Positions 1 to 6,084 of a DNA stretch of 7,714 nucleotides are shown here, one piece after another. This DNA comes from Methanobacteriota archaeon (GTDB lineage Archaea > Thermoplasmatota > Thermoplasmata > RBG-16-68-12). Location of the stretch: contig VBLV01000085.1 in NCBI GenBank assembly GCA_005879045.1, forward strand, positions 1-7,714. The letters are read 5' to 3'. The position numbers and the translations under genes were made by a program. The stretch's first letter is position 1. Each line of letters starts with the position of its first letter. The notes beneath the pieces were generated by a model. It was not told the DNA's origin, searched no databases, and saw nothing but the letters and a program-made list of their open reading frames with translations.

Positions 1-71
1 CGAATTCGGCCCGCTGATAATTGAAAAGCCAGATTCATGTCGCTCCGACCGTTTCTGGAGATGCGGAGAAC

Positions 72-326
72 ATGCGCGTCCGAAACCGATTCCCCCGGGA
101 AGCAACCGCGGCTCTCCATCGGTTCGCTTGGATGTTCTTGAGTCTCTATGGCGCCACCTCCATCGCCCTGTGGGCATTTTCCGTGACCGGATTCGGATTC
201 GTCGGCCCGGTGACCGCATACACCGTGGAAATTTCTCTGACTATCGCCCTGGCATTCGGCGGGCTTTATGCGGCCGCGTCCGCTCTAAGGCCGTCGAGAA
301 GGGACGAACTTCCCGCGCCGCGCTAG
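72..326 (+). CDS. Small two-helix membrane protein of unknown function
   Basis: I do not recognise this protein. From the ATG at 72 it is 84 residues: a basic N-terminus (MRVRNRFPR), a hydrophobic segment at about residues 18-38, a short Gly-rich turn, a second hydrophobic segment at about 46-69, and a charged Arg/Asp/Glu tail. That predicts a two-helix inner-membrane hairpin. The frame stays open upstream to a TTG at 21, giving 101 residues, but the extra residues are polar and unremarkable. I prefer 72 because GGAG motifs lie just before it (57-60 and 65-68) and because it starts directly with a basic, membrane-protein-like N-terminus. The gene ends 59 bp before the DUF531-like gene on the same strand. 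The left window edge cuts off most of the promoter region. The hydrophobic pattern supports a real gene, but it is short, so confidence is moderate. Confidence 0.5.
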   Translation: MRVRNRFPREATAALHRFAWMFLSLYGATSIALWAFSVTGFGFVGPVTAYTVEISLTIALAFGGLYAAASALRPSRRDELPAPR

Positions 327-357
327 CGGCCTTACGTCTTCCTGTCGGCTCCATAGC

Positions 358-366
358 GAAATAAGG
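358..366 (+). promoter_or_regulatory. Probable archaeal TATA box before the DUF531-like gene
   Basis: GAAATAAGG is an A/T-rich island in GC-rich surroundings, centred about 24 bp before the GTG at 386. In archaea the box centre lies about 26 bp before the transcription start, so transcription would begin at or next to the start codon, giving a leaderless message. The GCGAA at its left edge could serve as a BRE. The call rests on position and composition only. Confidence 0.45.
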
Positions 367-385
367 CGACAGCCATACTCGTCAG

Positions 386-914
386 GTGGCACGCGGCCGG
401 ATCACCCTCGGCCTCTACAATTCGTACGACCCGGTTCGCTTCGCCGAGGCGCACCGCCGAGCGATCGCGCGCGCGGCACCGATCGCTCTCGCCTTCGATG
501 CGAACCTCGCCACGTTCGGGTTCCCATTCGAGAAGGAGCTCGGCACGCCGGAGGACGTCCACGACGAGCATCGGGGAAGCGGGGAAGTATCTGCGGGAGT
601 TAGCGCATCTCGGCCGCTTCCAGACATTCGAGTTCCCGAAGCGAGGGTTCCCGCCCCAACTGGGCGAAGCGATCGTGACCACGAACCGACCGGATCCGAA
701 GAAGAGGAGCACCGCGGCCTTCTTGGCCGGGCTCCTGAAGCGCGGGACGTCGATCCTGCTCGTCTTCGGACTGGGACCGCGGGGCCTCGATGACCGCGAC
801 GTGTATCCCCTCGGCCGCTACCATTTCGATCTCACCGGGCGAGGCCTGTCCCTGGAGACGGCGACCGCGATCGGCGCAGCGCCGGCGCTAATCGCGGCCC
901 ATTTGCCGGACTGA
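386..914 (+). pseudogene. DUF531-like archaeal protein, interrupted by a frameshift
   Basis: Two overlapping plus-strand frames together make one protein of about 175 residues. The first part, from the GTG at 386, reads MARGRITLGLYNSYDP, then EAHRRAIARAAP, then a GFPFEKELGTPEDV stretch ending near 562. The second part continues one frame over from about 560 with TTSIGEAGKYLREL, FEFPKRGFPPQLGE and a GLGPRGL segment, stopping at 912-914. From memory this matches DUF531, an archaeal family of about that length with no established function; I could not run a search. In relatives I recall about five more residues between the PEDV-like and TTxIGE-like motifs. The shift between frames equals loss of 3n+2 bases (or gain of one), and a loss of about 17 bases would explain both the missing residues and the frame. 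It may be a real mutation, an assembly error or, less likely, programmed frameshifting. A TATA-like box lies 24 bp upstream. Confidence 0.55.
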
Positions 915-966
915 ACGCGCCTGCAGGGGGCGCCTGAGGGTACCGCGTTGTTGGTGCCTACCTGTA

Positions 967-976
967 TTCTTATATA
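967..976 (+). promoter_or_regulatory. TATA box of ribA
   Basis: TTCTTATATA ends in a strong TATATA at 971-976, the clearest A/T island in the 88-bp gap after the DUF531-like gene. Its centre is about 29 bp before the ATG at 1003, so transcription should start within a few bases of the start codon. There is no convincing Shine-Dalgarno before that ATG (GGAACGCCGGGCC), which fits a leaderless transcript. Confidence 0.65.
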
Positions 977-1002
977 CGCCGGAACCGTCGGAACGCCGGG
1001 CC

Positions 1003-1665
1003 ATGCCTCGCTTCGAAGCCGAACTCTGCGACAACATTCTCCTCGGAAGCCAGGCTCGGCTTCCGACGCGCTACGGGAACTTCCGGATCCACGCCTTCGT
1101 CTGCCCATTCACCGGCGAAGAGCACGTGGCGCTCGTGAAAGGGAACGTCGCGGGGAAGCCCGACGTCCTTGTGCGCCTCCACTCCGAATGCGTGACGGGC
1201 GATGTCTTCGGTTCTGAGCGGTGCGACTGCGGCCAGCAACTCGATGCCGCGATGAAGCGAATCGGGGGAGCCTCGCAAGGCGTCCTCTTGTACCTCGCCC
1301 AGGAGGGCCGCGGCATCGGGATCGTGAACAAGGTCGCGGCGTATCACCTCCAGGACCACGGTCTCGACACGGTCGATGCGAACCGAGTCCTCGGCTTCCC
1401 GGCGGATCTGCGGAGTTACAAGTGTGCCGCCTGCATGCTTCGGGTCCTCGGGGTGACGTCGATCCAGCTCATGACGAACAACCCCGCGAAGATCGAGGAG
1501 CTCCGCGCGTACGGTGTCCAGGTGACGAAACGCCTTCCGCTCCAGGTGCCCGCCACCGCGACGAACGTTCGTTACTTGCGATCGAAAAAGGAGCGCCTCC
1601 GGCACCTGCTCACGACGCCGACGGTCCGCCCAGCTCGATCGACGCGACGACCCGATCCGCCGTGA
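1003..1665 (+). CDS. ribA: GTP cyclohydrolase II (RibA)
   Basis: RibA opens the GTP imidazole ring, releasing formate and pyrophosphate, to give the pyrimidine precursor of riboflavin; it is a soluble zinc enzyme. The 220 residues align with E. coli RibA over almost their full length. The zinc cysteines are C63, C74 and C76 in SECVTGD...SERCDCG. The phosphate/GTP loop is QEGRGIGIVNK (100-110), and DANRVLGFPAD lies at 125-135. Y114 matches E. coli Tyr105, linked to full type II chemistry; R137 matches catalytic Arg128. LMTNNPAKIEEL (156-167) and the YLRSKKERLRHLL end (191-203) are typical. No RibB domain is fused. The last 17-18 residues lie beyond the family end and are read from DNA antisense to the biotin carrier gene. 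The CxxC at 141-144 is unusual to my memory. Many archaea start riboflavin synthesis with an unrelated type III enzyme, so a bacterial-type RibA may reflect old transfer (inference). Confidence 0.93.
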   Translation: MPRFEAELCDNILLGSQARLPTRYGNFRIHAFVCPFTGEEHVALVKGNVAGKPDVLVRLHSECVTGDVFGSERCDCGQQLDAAMKRIGGASQGVLLYLAQEGRGIGIVNKVAAYHLQDHGLDTVDANRVLGFPADLRSYKCAACMLRVLGVTSIQLMTNNPAKIEELRAYGVQVTKRLPLQVPATATNVRYLRSKKERLRHLLTTPTVRPARSTRRPDPP

Positions 1666-2119
1666 TCGTCTCGCCCTCCGCGACGGCGACCTGGCGCACC
1701 ACGCCGTCTCCCGGCGCCGGAATCTCATTCTGCATCTTCATCGCCTCCAAGATCACGAGCGTCTGGCCGCGGTGGACCCGAGTTCCTGCCGCGACCGCCA
1801 CCCGCACGACGCGGCCGGGCATCGATGAGCGAACGTCCACGACCGCACCCTCACCGACAGCGCGACCCTCGACCGCAACGCCTTTGTCCTCCGAGATATC
1901 GGCAATCCGCAGACGGTGGACTTCATCATCGAGGATCACCTGGTTTCCGTGGATTCGAAGGCGATATCGTTCCGCGCCGATTCGAACGTCGACGACGTCC
2001 GCACCGGGTCGCGCCCGGGCCCGATACGTTGCGCCTTCAATCCGGATGACGAAACCTCGGCCGGTCGCTTCGACCTCGATATCGCGACGCTCACCATCGA
2101 CGTCGAGGCGAAACCGCAT
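1610..2119 (-). CDS. Biotin carboxyl carrier protein of propionyl/acetyl-CoA carboxylase
   Basis: This protein carries the biotin that shuttles carboxyl groups between the biotin carboxylase and the carboxyltransferase. It is 169 residues from the ATG at 2119. Residues 1 to about 90 form a beta-rich domain (MRFRLDVDGERRDIEVE onward) resembling the BT barrel of propionyl-CoA carboxylase alpha subunits. Residues about 93-163 are the biotinyl domain: SSMPGRV at 98-104, then EAMKM with the biotinylated Lys at 128, then NEIPAP. The frame is open upstream to 2290, but that extension lies inside the biotin carboxylase gene and is low-complexity Arg/Gly/Ser. The ATG at 2119 has an excellent Shine-Dalgarno (GGAGGTG) and begins at the domain boundary. 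It overlaps the end of the biotin carboxylase gene by 29 nt, implying translational coupling. Its own 3' end overlaps ribA by 56 bp, tail to tail. The neighbouring ligase is its likely modifier. Confidence 0.92.
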   Translation of the reverse strand: MRFRLDVDGERRDIEVEATGRGFVIRIEGATYRARARPGADVVDVRIGAERYRLRIHGNQVILDDEVHRLRIADISEDKGVAVEGRAVGEGAVVDVRSSMPGRVVRVAVAAGTRVHRGQTLVILEAMKMQNEIPAPGDGVVRQVAVAEGETITADRVVASIELGGPSAS

Positions 2120-3620
2120 GGCCACCTCCCGAAAGCCGCTCCCGCCGCCCCGCCAGCGCCCACCTCGCGACCGAGGGCCGCTCGAGCGGGAATGTCGCCC
2201 CGCGGGCCAACTGACCGCTCGCGACGAGGGCTGCGGCAATCGCGGCGACGCGTTCCTCCCATGGGCCGCGACTCCGAAGGCGGGTAGCAATCCGCAAGTC
2301 CGCGACCATCGTCGTCCACAGGTCCCCGCGGACGAACTCTCGCCGCTGGAGGAGCTCGCGGTGGAACGGAAGGTTCGTCAGCACGCCTCGAATCTCGTAC
2401 GCGTCGATGCTTCGCCGCATTCGTTCGATCGCCTGCCCCCGATTCCGAGCGTGGACGATCAACTTCGCAATGAGCGGGTCATAGTACGGTGGGACGACGG
2501 AGCCTGCCGCGACGCTGCTATCGATCCGGACACCTGAGCCGGTCGGTTCGCCATAGCCGACGACGCGACCCGGAGACGGAAGGAAATTGCGGATCGGATC
2601 TTCGGCGTTGATGCGGCATTCAATCGCGTGCCCATGGCGGGTGAGTTCCGCCTGGGAGACCTCGAGGCCATCCCCCGCCGCGATCCGGATTTGCTGTCTC
2701 ACCAAGTCCACCCCGGTCACCATTTCCGTGATTGGATGCTCCACCTGGAGCCGGGCGTTGACCTCGTTGAACGTGAAGCGGCCGTCGTGCAGTAGGAACT
2801 CGACCGTGCCGGCATTGCGATACCCAAGGCCGCGGAGTCCCCGCACCGCGGTGTCGATCAAGCGGGCACGGAGGCTTCGTCCCACGGCGGGCGACGGCGT
2901 CTCCTCGACGAGCTTCTGATGACGACGCTGGACGCTGCACTCCCGCTCGACGAACCCTACGCCGCCCCGCGAGTCGAGCAAGACCTGGACCTCCACGTGG
3001 CGGGCCCGCCGCAGGTACTTCTCGACGAACAGATCGCCATTTCCGAAATTTGCAAGCGCTACACTGCGGGCCGACTCGAAGGCCGACGCGAGGTCCGCCG
3101 GTCGATCGACCCGGGACATCCCGATCCCACCGCCACCCGCGGTCGCTTTGAAGAGCACCGGGTACCCGATCTCGGCCGCGACGGCCCGGGCCTCCTCGAC
3201 CGATTCGAGCGGTCGGTCCACGCCCTCGGTGACGGGCACTCCGAGGCGAGCCATCGACTGTCTCGCGGCAATCTTGTCGCCCGACAGCGCCATCGCGTCG
3301 GGCGGCGGACCGACGAAAACCAGGCCCTCCTCGGAACAACGCCTCGCGAACGTTGGATTCTCCGAGAGGAACCCGTAGCCGGGATGGATCGCATCGGCGC
3401 GGGAGTCGTGAGCCGCCTGCACGATATGTGCGATGTTGAGGTAGCTGTCCGCGGGGAGCGGACCTCCGACCGGCACTGTCTCGTCCATCGCCAATCGATG
3501 CAACGCGCCCTGATCCGCCTCGGAGTACACCCCGATGCAGCGGATCCCCATCTCCCGAGCGGTCCGGGCCACGCGGATCGCGATCTCGCCCCGATTCGCG
3601 ATGAGGAGCCGTCGGAACAT
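2091..3620 (-). CDS. accC: Biotin carboxylase subunit of propionyl/acetyl-CoA carboxylase
   Basis: This subunit carboxylates carrier-bound biotin with bicarbonate and ATP. It has 509 residues and the full biotin carboxylase fold. The N-terminal domain has LLIANRGEIAIRV (5-17) and HPGYGFLSEN (79-88). The ATP-grasp domain has K116, K158 and a Gly-rich lid GGGGIGM (162-168), then ERECSVQRRHQKLVEE (225-240) with C228 and K236. E274, E286, N288 and R290 in NEVNARLQVEH match E. coli Glu276, Glu288, Asn290 and Arg292. The C-terminal domain runs to about residue 450. The remaining tail, with WALAGRRE, resembles the linker that leads into the carrier part of fused PccA proteins, so this gene plus the next one equal a split alpha subunit. 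The usual Arg of the lid (GGGGRGM) is Ile here. The start lies 10 bp after the carboxyltransferase stop with only a weak GGGGA site, so it is surely in the same operon. Confidence 0.95.
   Translation of the reverse strand: MFRRLLIANRGEIAIRVARTAREMGIRCIGVYSEADQGALHRLAMDETVPVGGPLPADSYLNIAHIVQAAHDSRADAIHPGYGFLSENPTFARRCSEEGLVFVGPPPDAMALSGDKIAARQSMARLGVPVTEGVDRPLESVEEARAVAAEIGYPVLFKATAGGGGIGMSRVDRPADLASAFESARSVALANFGNGDLFVEKYLRRARHVEVQVLLDSRGGVGFVERECSVQRRHQKLVEETPSPAVGRSLRARLIDTAVRGLRGLGYRNAGTVEFLLHDGRFTFNEVNARLQVEHPITEMVTGVDLVRQQIRIAAGDGLEVSQAELTRHGHAIECRINAEDPIRNFLPSPGRVVGYGEPTGSGVRIDSSVAAGSVVPPYYDPLIAKLIVHARNRGQAIERMRRSIDAYEIRGVLTNLPFHRELLQRREFVRGDLWTTMVADLRIATRLRSRGPWEERVAAIAAALVASGQLARGATFPLERPSVARWALAGRRERLSGGGHAVSPRRRW
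2123..2129 (-). promoter_or_regulatory. Shine-Dalgarno that sets the carrier-protein start
   Basis: On the minus strand GGAGGTG lies 3 bases before the ATG at 2119, inside the last codons of the biotin carboxylase gene. It is the strongest ribosome site I found in the window. It supports the 169-residue start over the longer open frame and suggests ribosomes re-initiate here after finishing the upstream gene. Confidence 0.7.
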
Positions 3621-3630
3621 TCGGTCCCCA

Positions 3631-5208
3631 TCACAACGGGATATTGCCGTGCTTCTTCGGCGGCCGGGTCTCTCGCTTCGTGCGGAGGACGGTGAAGGCG
3701 TTGATCACGCGGGGCCGGGTCTCCGACGGCTCGATGACGTCATCGAGGTAGCCCATCCGCGCGGCAATGTACGGGTTCGCGAACCGATCCCGATATTCGC
3801 GCACGAGCTCCTTCTCCCGGCCCTTGGGATCCTTCGAGTCCTCAATCTCCTTCTTGAAGATGATCTGGACCGCGCCTTCCGGACCCATGACCGCCAGCTC
3901 GGCGGATGGCCAGGCGAAGTTGAAGTCCCCCCGGATGTGCTTCGAACACATGACGTCATACGCGCCGCCGTACGCTTTCCTCGTGATCACGGTGACCTTC
4001 GGGACGGTGGCCTCGCTGAAAGCAAACAAGAGCTTCGCCCCGTTCCGGATGATCCCGCCGTACTCCTGTTCCACCCCAGGAAGGAAACCGGGTACGTCGA
4101 CGAAGGTGAGGAGCGGGATGTTGAAGCAGTCGCAGAACCGGACGAAGCGAGCCGCCTTGGTCGACGAGTTGATGTCCAGGGTTCCGGCGAGGACCTTCGG
4201 TTGGTTCCCGACAACGCCGACGGGCCGGCCCTCCAGGCGGGCGAAGCCCACCACGATGTTCTGCGCCCAATCGGCGTGGACCTCGAGCCACGAGTCGCGG
4301 TCCACGACCCGACCGATCACATCCCGAATGTCGTATGGCTTGTCGGGCTCCTTCGGGACGACCCCGGACAACTCCGGATCCATCCGGTTCGGCTCGTCGT
4401 CACTCGCGACCATCGGAGGATCGTCCACGTTATTCGAGGGCAGGTAGCTCAACACGTTCCGGATCAGTCGAAGAGCGGCTTTCTCATCCGACGCAGCGAA
4501 GTGCGCGACGCCACTCTTGGAGGCATGGGCCGTCGCGCCACCGAGTTCCTCGAACGAGACGTCTTCCCCGGTGACCGCTTTGATCACCTCGGGCCCCGTG
4601 ATGAACATGTTCGAGGTCCCTTTCGCCATGATGATGAAGTCCGTCATCGCGGGGCTGTATACCGCGCCGCCGGCACAAGGCCCGAGGATCGCGCTGATCT
4701 GCGGGATGACCCCCGATGCGAGCACGTTCCGGAAGAAGATCTCCGCGTAGCCGCCGAGGCTGATGACGCCCTCTTGAATCCGAGCGCCTCCGCTGTCGTT
4801 CAGGCCGATCACCGGAGCGCCGACCTTCATGGCCGTGTCCATGATCTTGACAATCTTGTTCGCGTGCATCTCCCCGAGGCTGCCGCCGAAGACGGTGAAG
4901 TCCTGGGAGAAGACGAAGACGATCCGGCCGTCGATCGTTCCGTGGCCCGTCACCACGCCGTCGCCCGGGAACCGCTTGGCGTCCATCCCGAACTCCGTCG
5001 TGCGGTGTTCGACGAAGGCGTCCGTTTCGACGAAACTGCCGGGATCGAGCAGGAGCTCGACCCGTTCGCGGGCGGTCAGCTTCCCCTTTGCGTGTTGCGC
5101 TTGGATCCGATCCTTGCCCCCGCCTTGTTTGGCAAGGGCCTTCCTACGGCGCAGATCGTCCACGCGCTCATCGCCCACCATGGCGCCGCCGAACGCGGCA
5201 CGTGTCAT
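3631..5208 (-). CDS. pccB: Propionyl-CoA carboxylase carboxyltransferase (beta) subunit
   Basis: This subunit transfers the carboxyl group from biotin to propionyl-CoA, making (S)-methylmalonyl-CoA. The 525 residues have the two crotonase-fold halves of the PccB/MmdA family. The N-half has [12 protein letters not shown] (38-49), a first oxyanion-hole segment SGGARIQEG (139-147) and [12 protein letters not shown] (176-187). The C-half has DVPGFLPG (371-378), [10 protein letters not shown] (411-420) with the second oxyanion pair G415-A416, and the typical KKHGNIPL end. D418 after GGAY corresponds to the Asp reported to favour propionyl-CoA in Streptomyces PccB and mycobacterial AccD5. Archaeal enzymes often accept acetyl-CoA as well, so dual use is possible. 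A sodium-pumping decarboxylase is less likely, because a biotin carboxylase follows directly and no membrane beta subunit is seen. I kept the ATG at 5208, which has AAGGA before it; an in-frame ATG at 5181 is the alternative. Confidence 0.95.
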   Translation of the reverse strand: MTRAAFGGAMVGDERVDDLRRRKALAKQGGGKDRIQAQHAKGKLTARERVELLLDPGSFVETDAFVEHRTTEFGMDAKRFPGDGVVTGHGTIDGRIVFVFSQDFTVFGGSLGEMHANKIVKIMDTAMKVGAPVIGLNDSGGARIQEGVISLGGYAEIFFRNVLASGVIPQISAILGPCAGGAVYSPAMTDFIIMAKGTSNMFITGPEVIKAVTGEDVSFEELGGATAHASKSGVAHFAASDEKAALRLIRNVLSYLPSNNVDDPPMVASDDEPNRMDPELSGVVPKEPDKPYDIRDVIGRVVDRDSWLEVHADWAQNIVVGFARLEGRPVGVVGNQPKVLAGTLDINSSTKAARFVRFCDCFNIPLLTFVDVPGFLPGVEQEYGGIIRNGAKLLFAFSEATVPKVTVITRKAYGGAYDVMCSKHIRGDFNFAWPSAELAVMGPEGAVQIIFKKEIEDSKDPKGREKELVREYRDRFANPYIAARMGYLDDVIEPSETRPRVINAFTVLRTKRETRPPKKHGNIPL

Positions 5209-5310
5209 TAATCCTTCGCGCGTCGGCCTCGGGAGTCAAGGAGAGCGGCGCCTCGGTGGCGCGTCCCTCCATCGGAGCTGGCGTCGTGGGAGGCCGAATC
5301 CTTCACCAGG
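5209..5310 (-). other. 102-bp gap between biotin ligase and carboxyltransferase genes
   Basis: This is the longest gap between minus-strand genes. I see no A/T-rich box on the minus strand that could be a promoter, so the carboxylase genes are most simply read through from the ligase promoter near 6070. It holds a small inverted repeat, GCGCC at 5248-5252 and GGCGC at 5258-5262 with a 5-base loop, too short to call a terminator in such GC-rich DNA. The 8-mer AATCCTTC (plus strand) occurs at 5210-5217 and 5297-5304, at either end of the gap; the first copy is the AAGGA ribosome site of the carboxyltransferase gene. Confidence 0.4.
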
Positions 5311-6045
5311 TCACTTGAGGATCTCGAGGGTTCCTTCGAAGAACTCGTGCTTCGCTCCTTGGTCGTCCGCGATCACGAGCGCACCGTTCGTCGCGATGTC
5401 GTACGCCTTGCCGATCACGCGGTCCTTCCCGATCGTCGCGGAGACCCGCTTCCCGATCGTCGTGCATTGCCCGCGGTAGTCCTTCAGGAGGAATTCGATC
5501 CGGGTGTTGCGGTACCGCGAATACAGGTCGTCGAGTTGGTTCAAGAGATAATCGAGGAATTCTTCGTTCGCGACGAAGAGGCTCACCTCCCGCTTCAGCG
5601 TCGTGGCCCTCGGCTGGACTTCTGCGGGGAGCTTGTCCAGATCCACGTTCGTGTTCACGCCGATGCCCACGACGACGTGGTACACGTCGTGCCGGTAGAC
5701 GCCCTCGGAGAGGATGCCCGCGATCTTCCGGTGCTGGTACACCGCGTCGTTCGGATATTTCAGGCCCGCGAACACGCCGAAGTGCCGGAGCGCTTTCACC
5801 ACGGGCATGCCGACGAGGAGGCCGAGGACCCACGAGGCGTACAGCCCGCCCAGAGGCGAGGCCCATGCCCGGCCGTGTCGTCCGCGACCCGCGGCTTGTC
5901 GGTCCGCCCAGGCGACGAGGCCTTCCTCCACGTCCGAGTCGAGGAGTTCCTTCGCGGTCTCGTTCGTCGACTCGACCGCGTCGAAGTGGAGGATGGTCCG
6001 ACCGACGATCTTGCGATTCGCGTCGTGAACCTCGCCGATCTTCAA
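5311..6045 (-). CDS. birA: Biotin-protein ligase, catalytic type without HTH
   Basis: This enzyme activates biotin with ATP to biotinyl-AMP and joins it to the carrier lysine, here most likely Lys128 of the carrier protein encoded downstream. It has 244 residues. STNETAKELL lies at 26-35, the biotinyl-AMP loop GRGRHGR at 53-59, KYPND at 96-100 (usually KWPND), RKIAGILSEG with K107 at 106-115, and VVVGIGVNTN at 124-133. A C-terminal SH3-like domain covers about 197-244. There is no N-terminal winged helix, so it is not a BirA-type repressor. The stretch between LYAS (68-71) and KYPND is about 13 residues shorter than in E. coli BirA as I remember it. The start is a TTG; a TATA-like GAAATATC is centred 25 bp upstream, supporting a leaderless start there. 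Its place before the carboxylase genes, with no promoter seen between, suggests one transcription unit. Confidence 0.93.
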   Translation of the reverse strand: MKIGEVHDANRKIVGRTILHFDAVESTNETAKELLDSDVEEGLVAWADRQAAGRGRHGRAWASPLGGLYASWVLGLLVGMPVVKALRHFGVFAGLKYPNDAVYQHRKIAGILSEGVYRHDVYHVVVGIGVNTNVDLDKLPAEVQPRATTLKREVSLFVANEEFLDYLLNQLDDLYSRYRNTRIEFLLKDYRGQCTTIGKRVSATIGKDRVIGKAYDIATNGALVIADDQGAKHEFFEGTLEILK

Positions 6046-6066
6046 CGCGAGTCGGACGAGCGCGGA

Positions 6067-6074
6067 GATATTTC
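6067..6074 (-). promoter_or_regulatory. TATA box of the biotin ligase/carboxylase operon
   Basis: On the minus strand GAAATATC sits in the 39-bp gap between the seven-helix protein stop and the ligase start, centred about 25 bp before the TTG at 6045. The spacing predicts a transcript starting at the start codon. It is probably the main promoter for birA-pccB-accC-carrier, since no other A/T island precedes those genes. Confidence 0.55.
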
Positions 6075-6084
6075 AACGTGCGCG

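Noticed and set aside
970..1728. Minus-strand open frame of 252 codons antisense to ribA
   Set aside because: Shadow of ribA; its basic, charged composition has no recognisable domain.
2120..2290. Longer N-terminus for the biotin carrier protein
   Set aside because: The extra 57 residues lie inside the biotin carboxylase gene, are low-complexity, and the ATG at 2119 has the strong ribosome site.
1221..2537. Plus-strand open frame of 438 codons across ribA, the carrier and the biotin carboxylase
   Set aside because: Arg/Pro/Ser/Thr-rich translation that runs through three real genes on both strands; no protein-like pattern.
3631..5208. Sodium-pumping methylmalonyl-CoA decarboxylase alpha subunit
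   Set aside because: An ATP-dependent biotin carboxylase gene follows after 10 bp, and no membrane decarboxylase beta or gamma subunit is in the window.
3535..5211. Plus-strand open frame of 558 codons opposite the carboxyltransferase
   Set aside because: Asp/Arg/His-rich antisense shadow of a strongly conserved gene in GC-rich DNA; no family motif and no start context.
5248..5262. GCGCC/GGCGC inverted repeat as a terminator between ligase and carboxyltransferase genes
   Set aside because: Only five pairs, no T-run after it, and such repeats are expected by chance in this GC-rich DNA.
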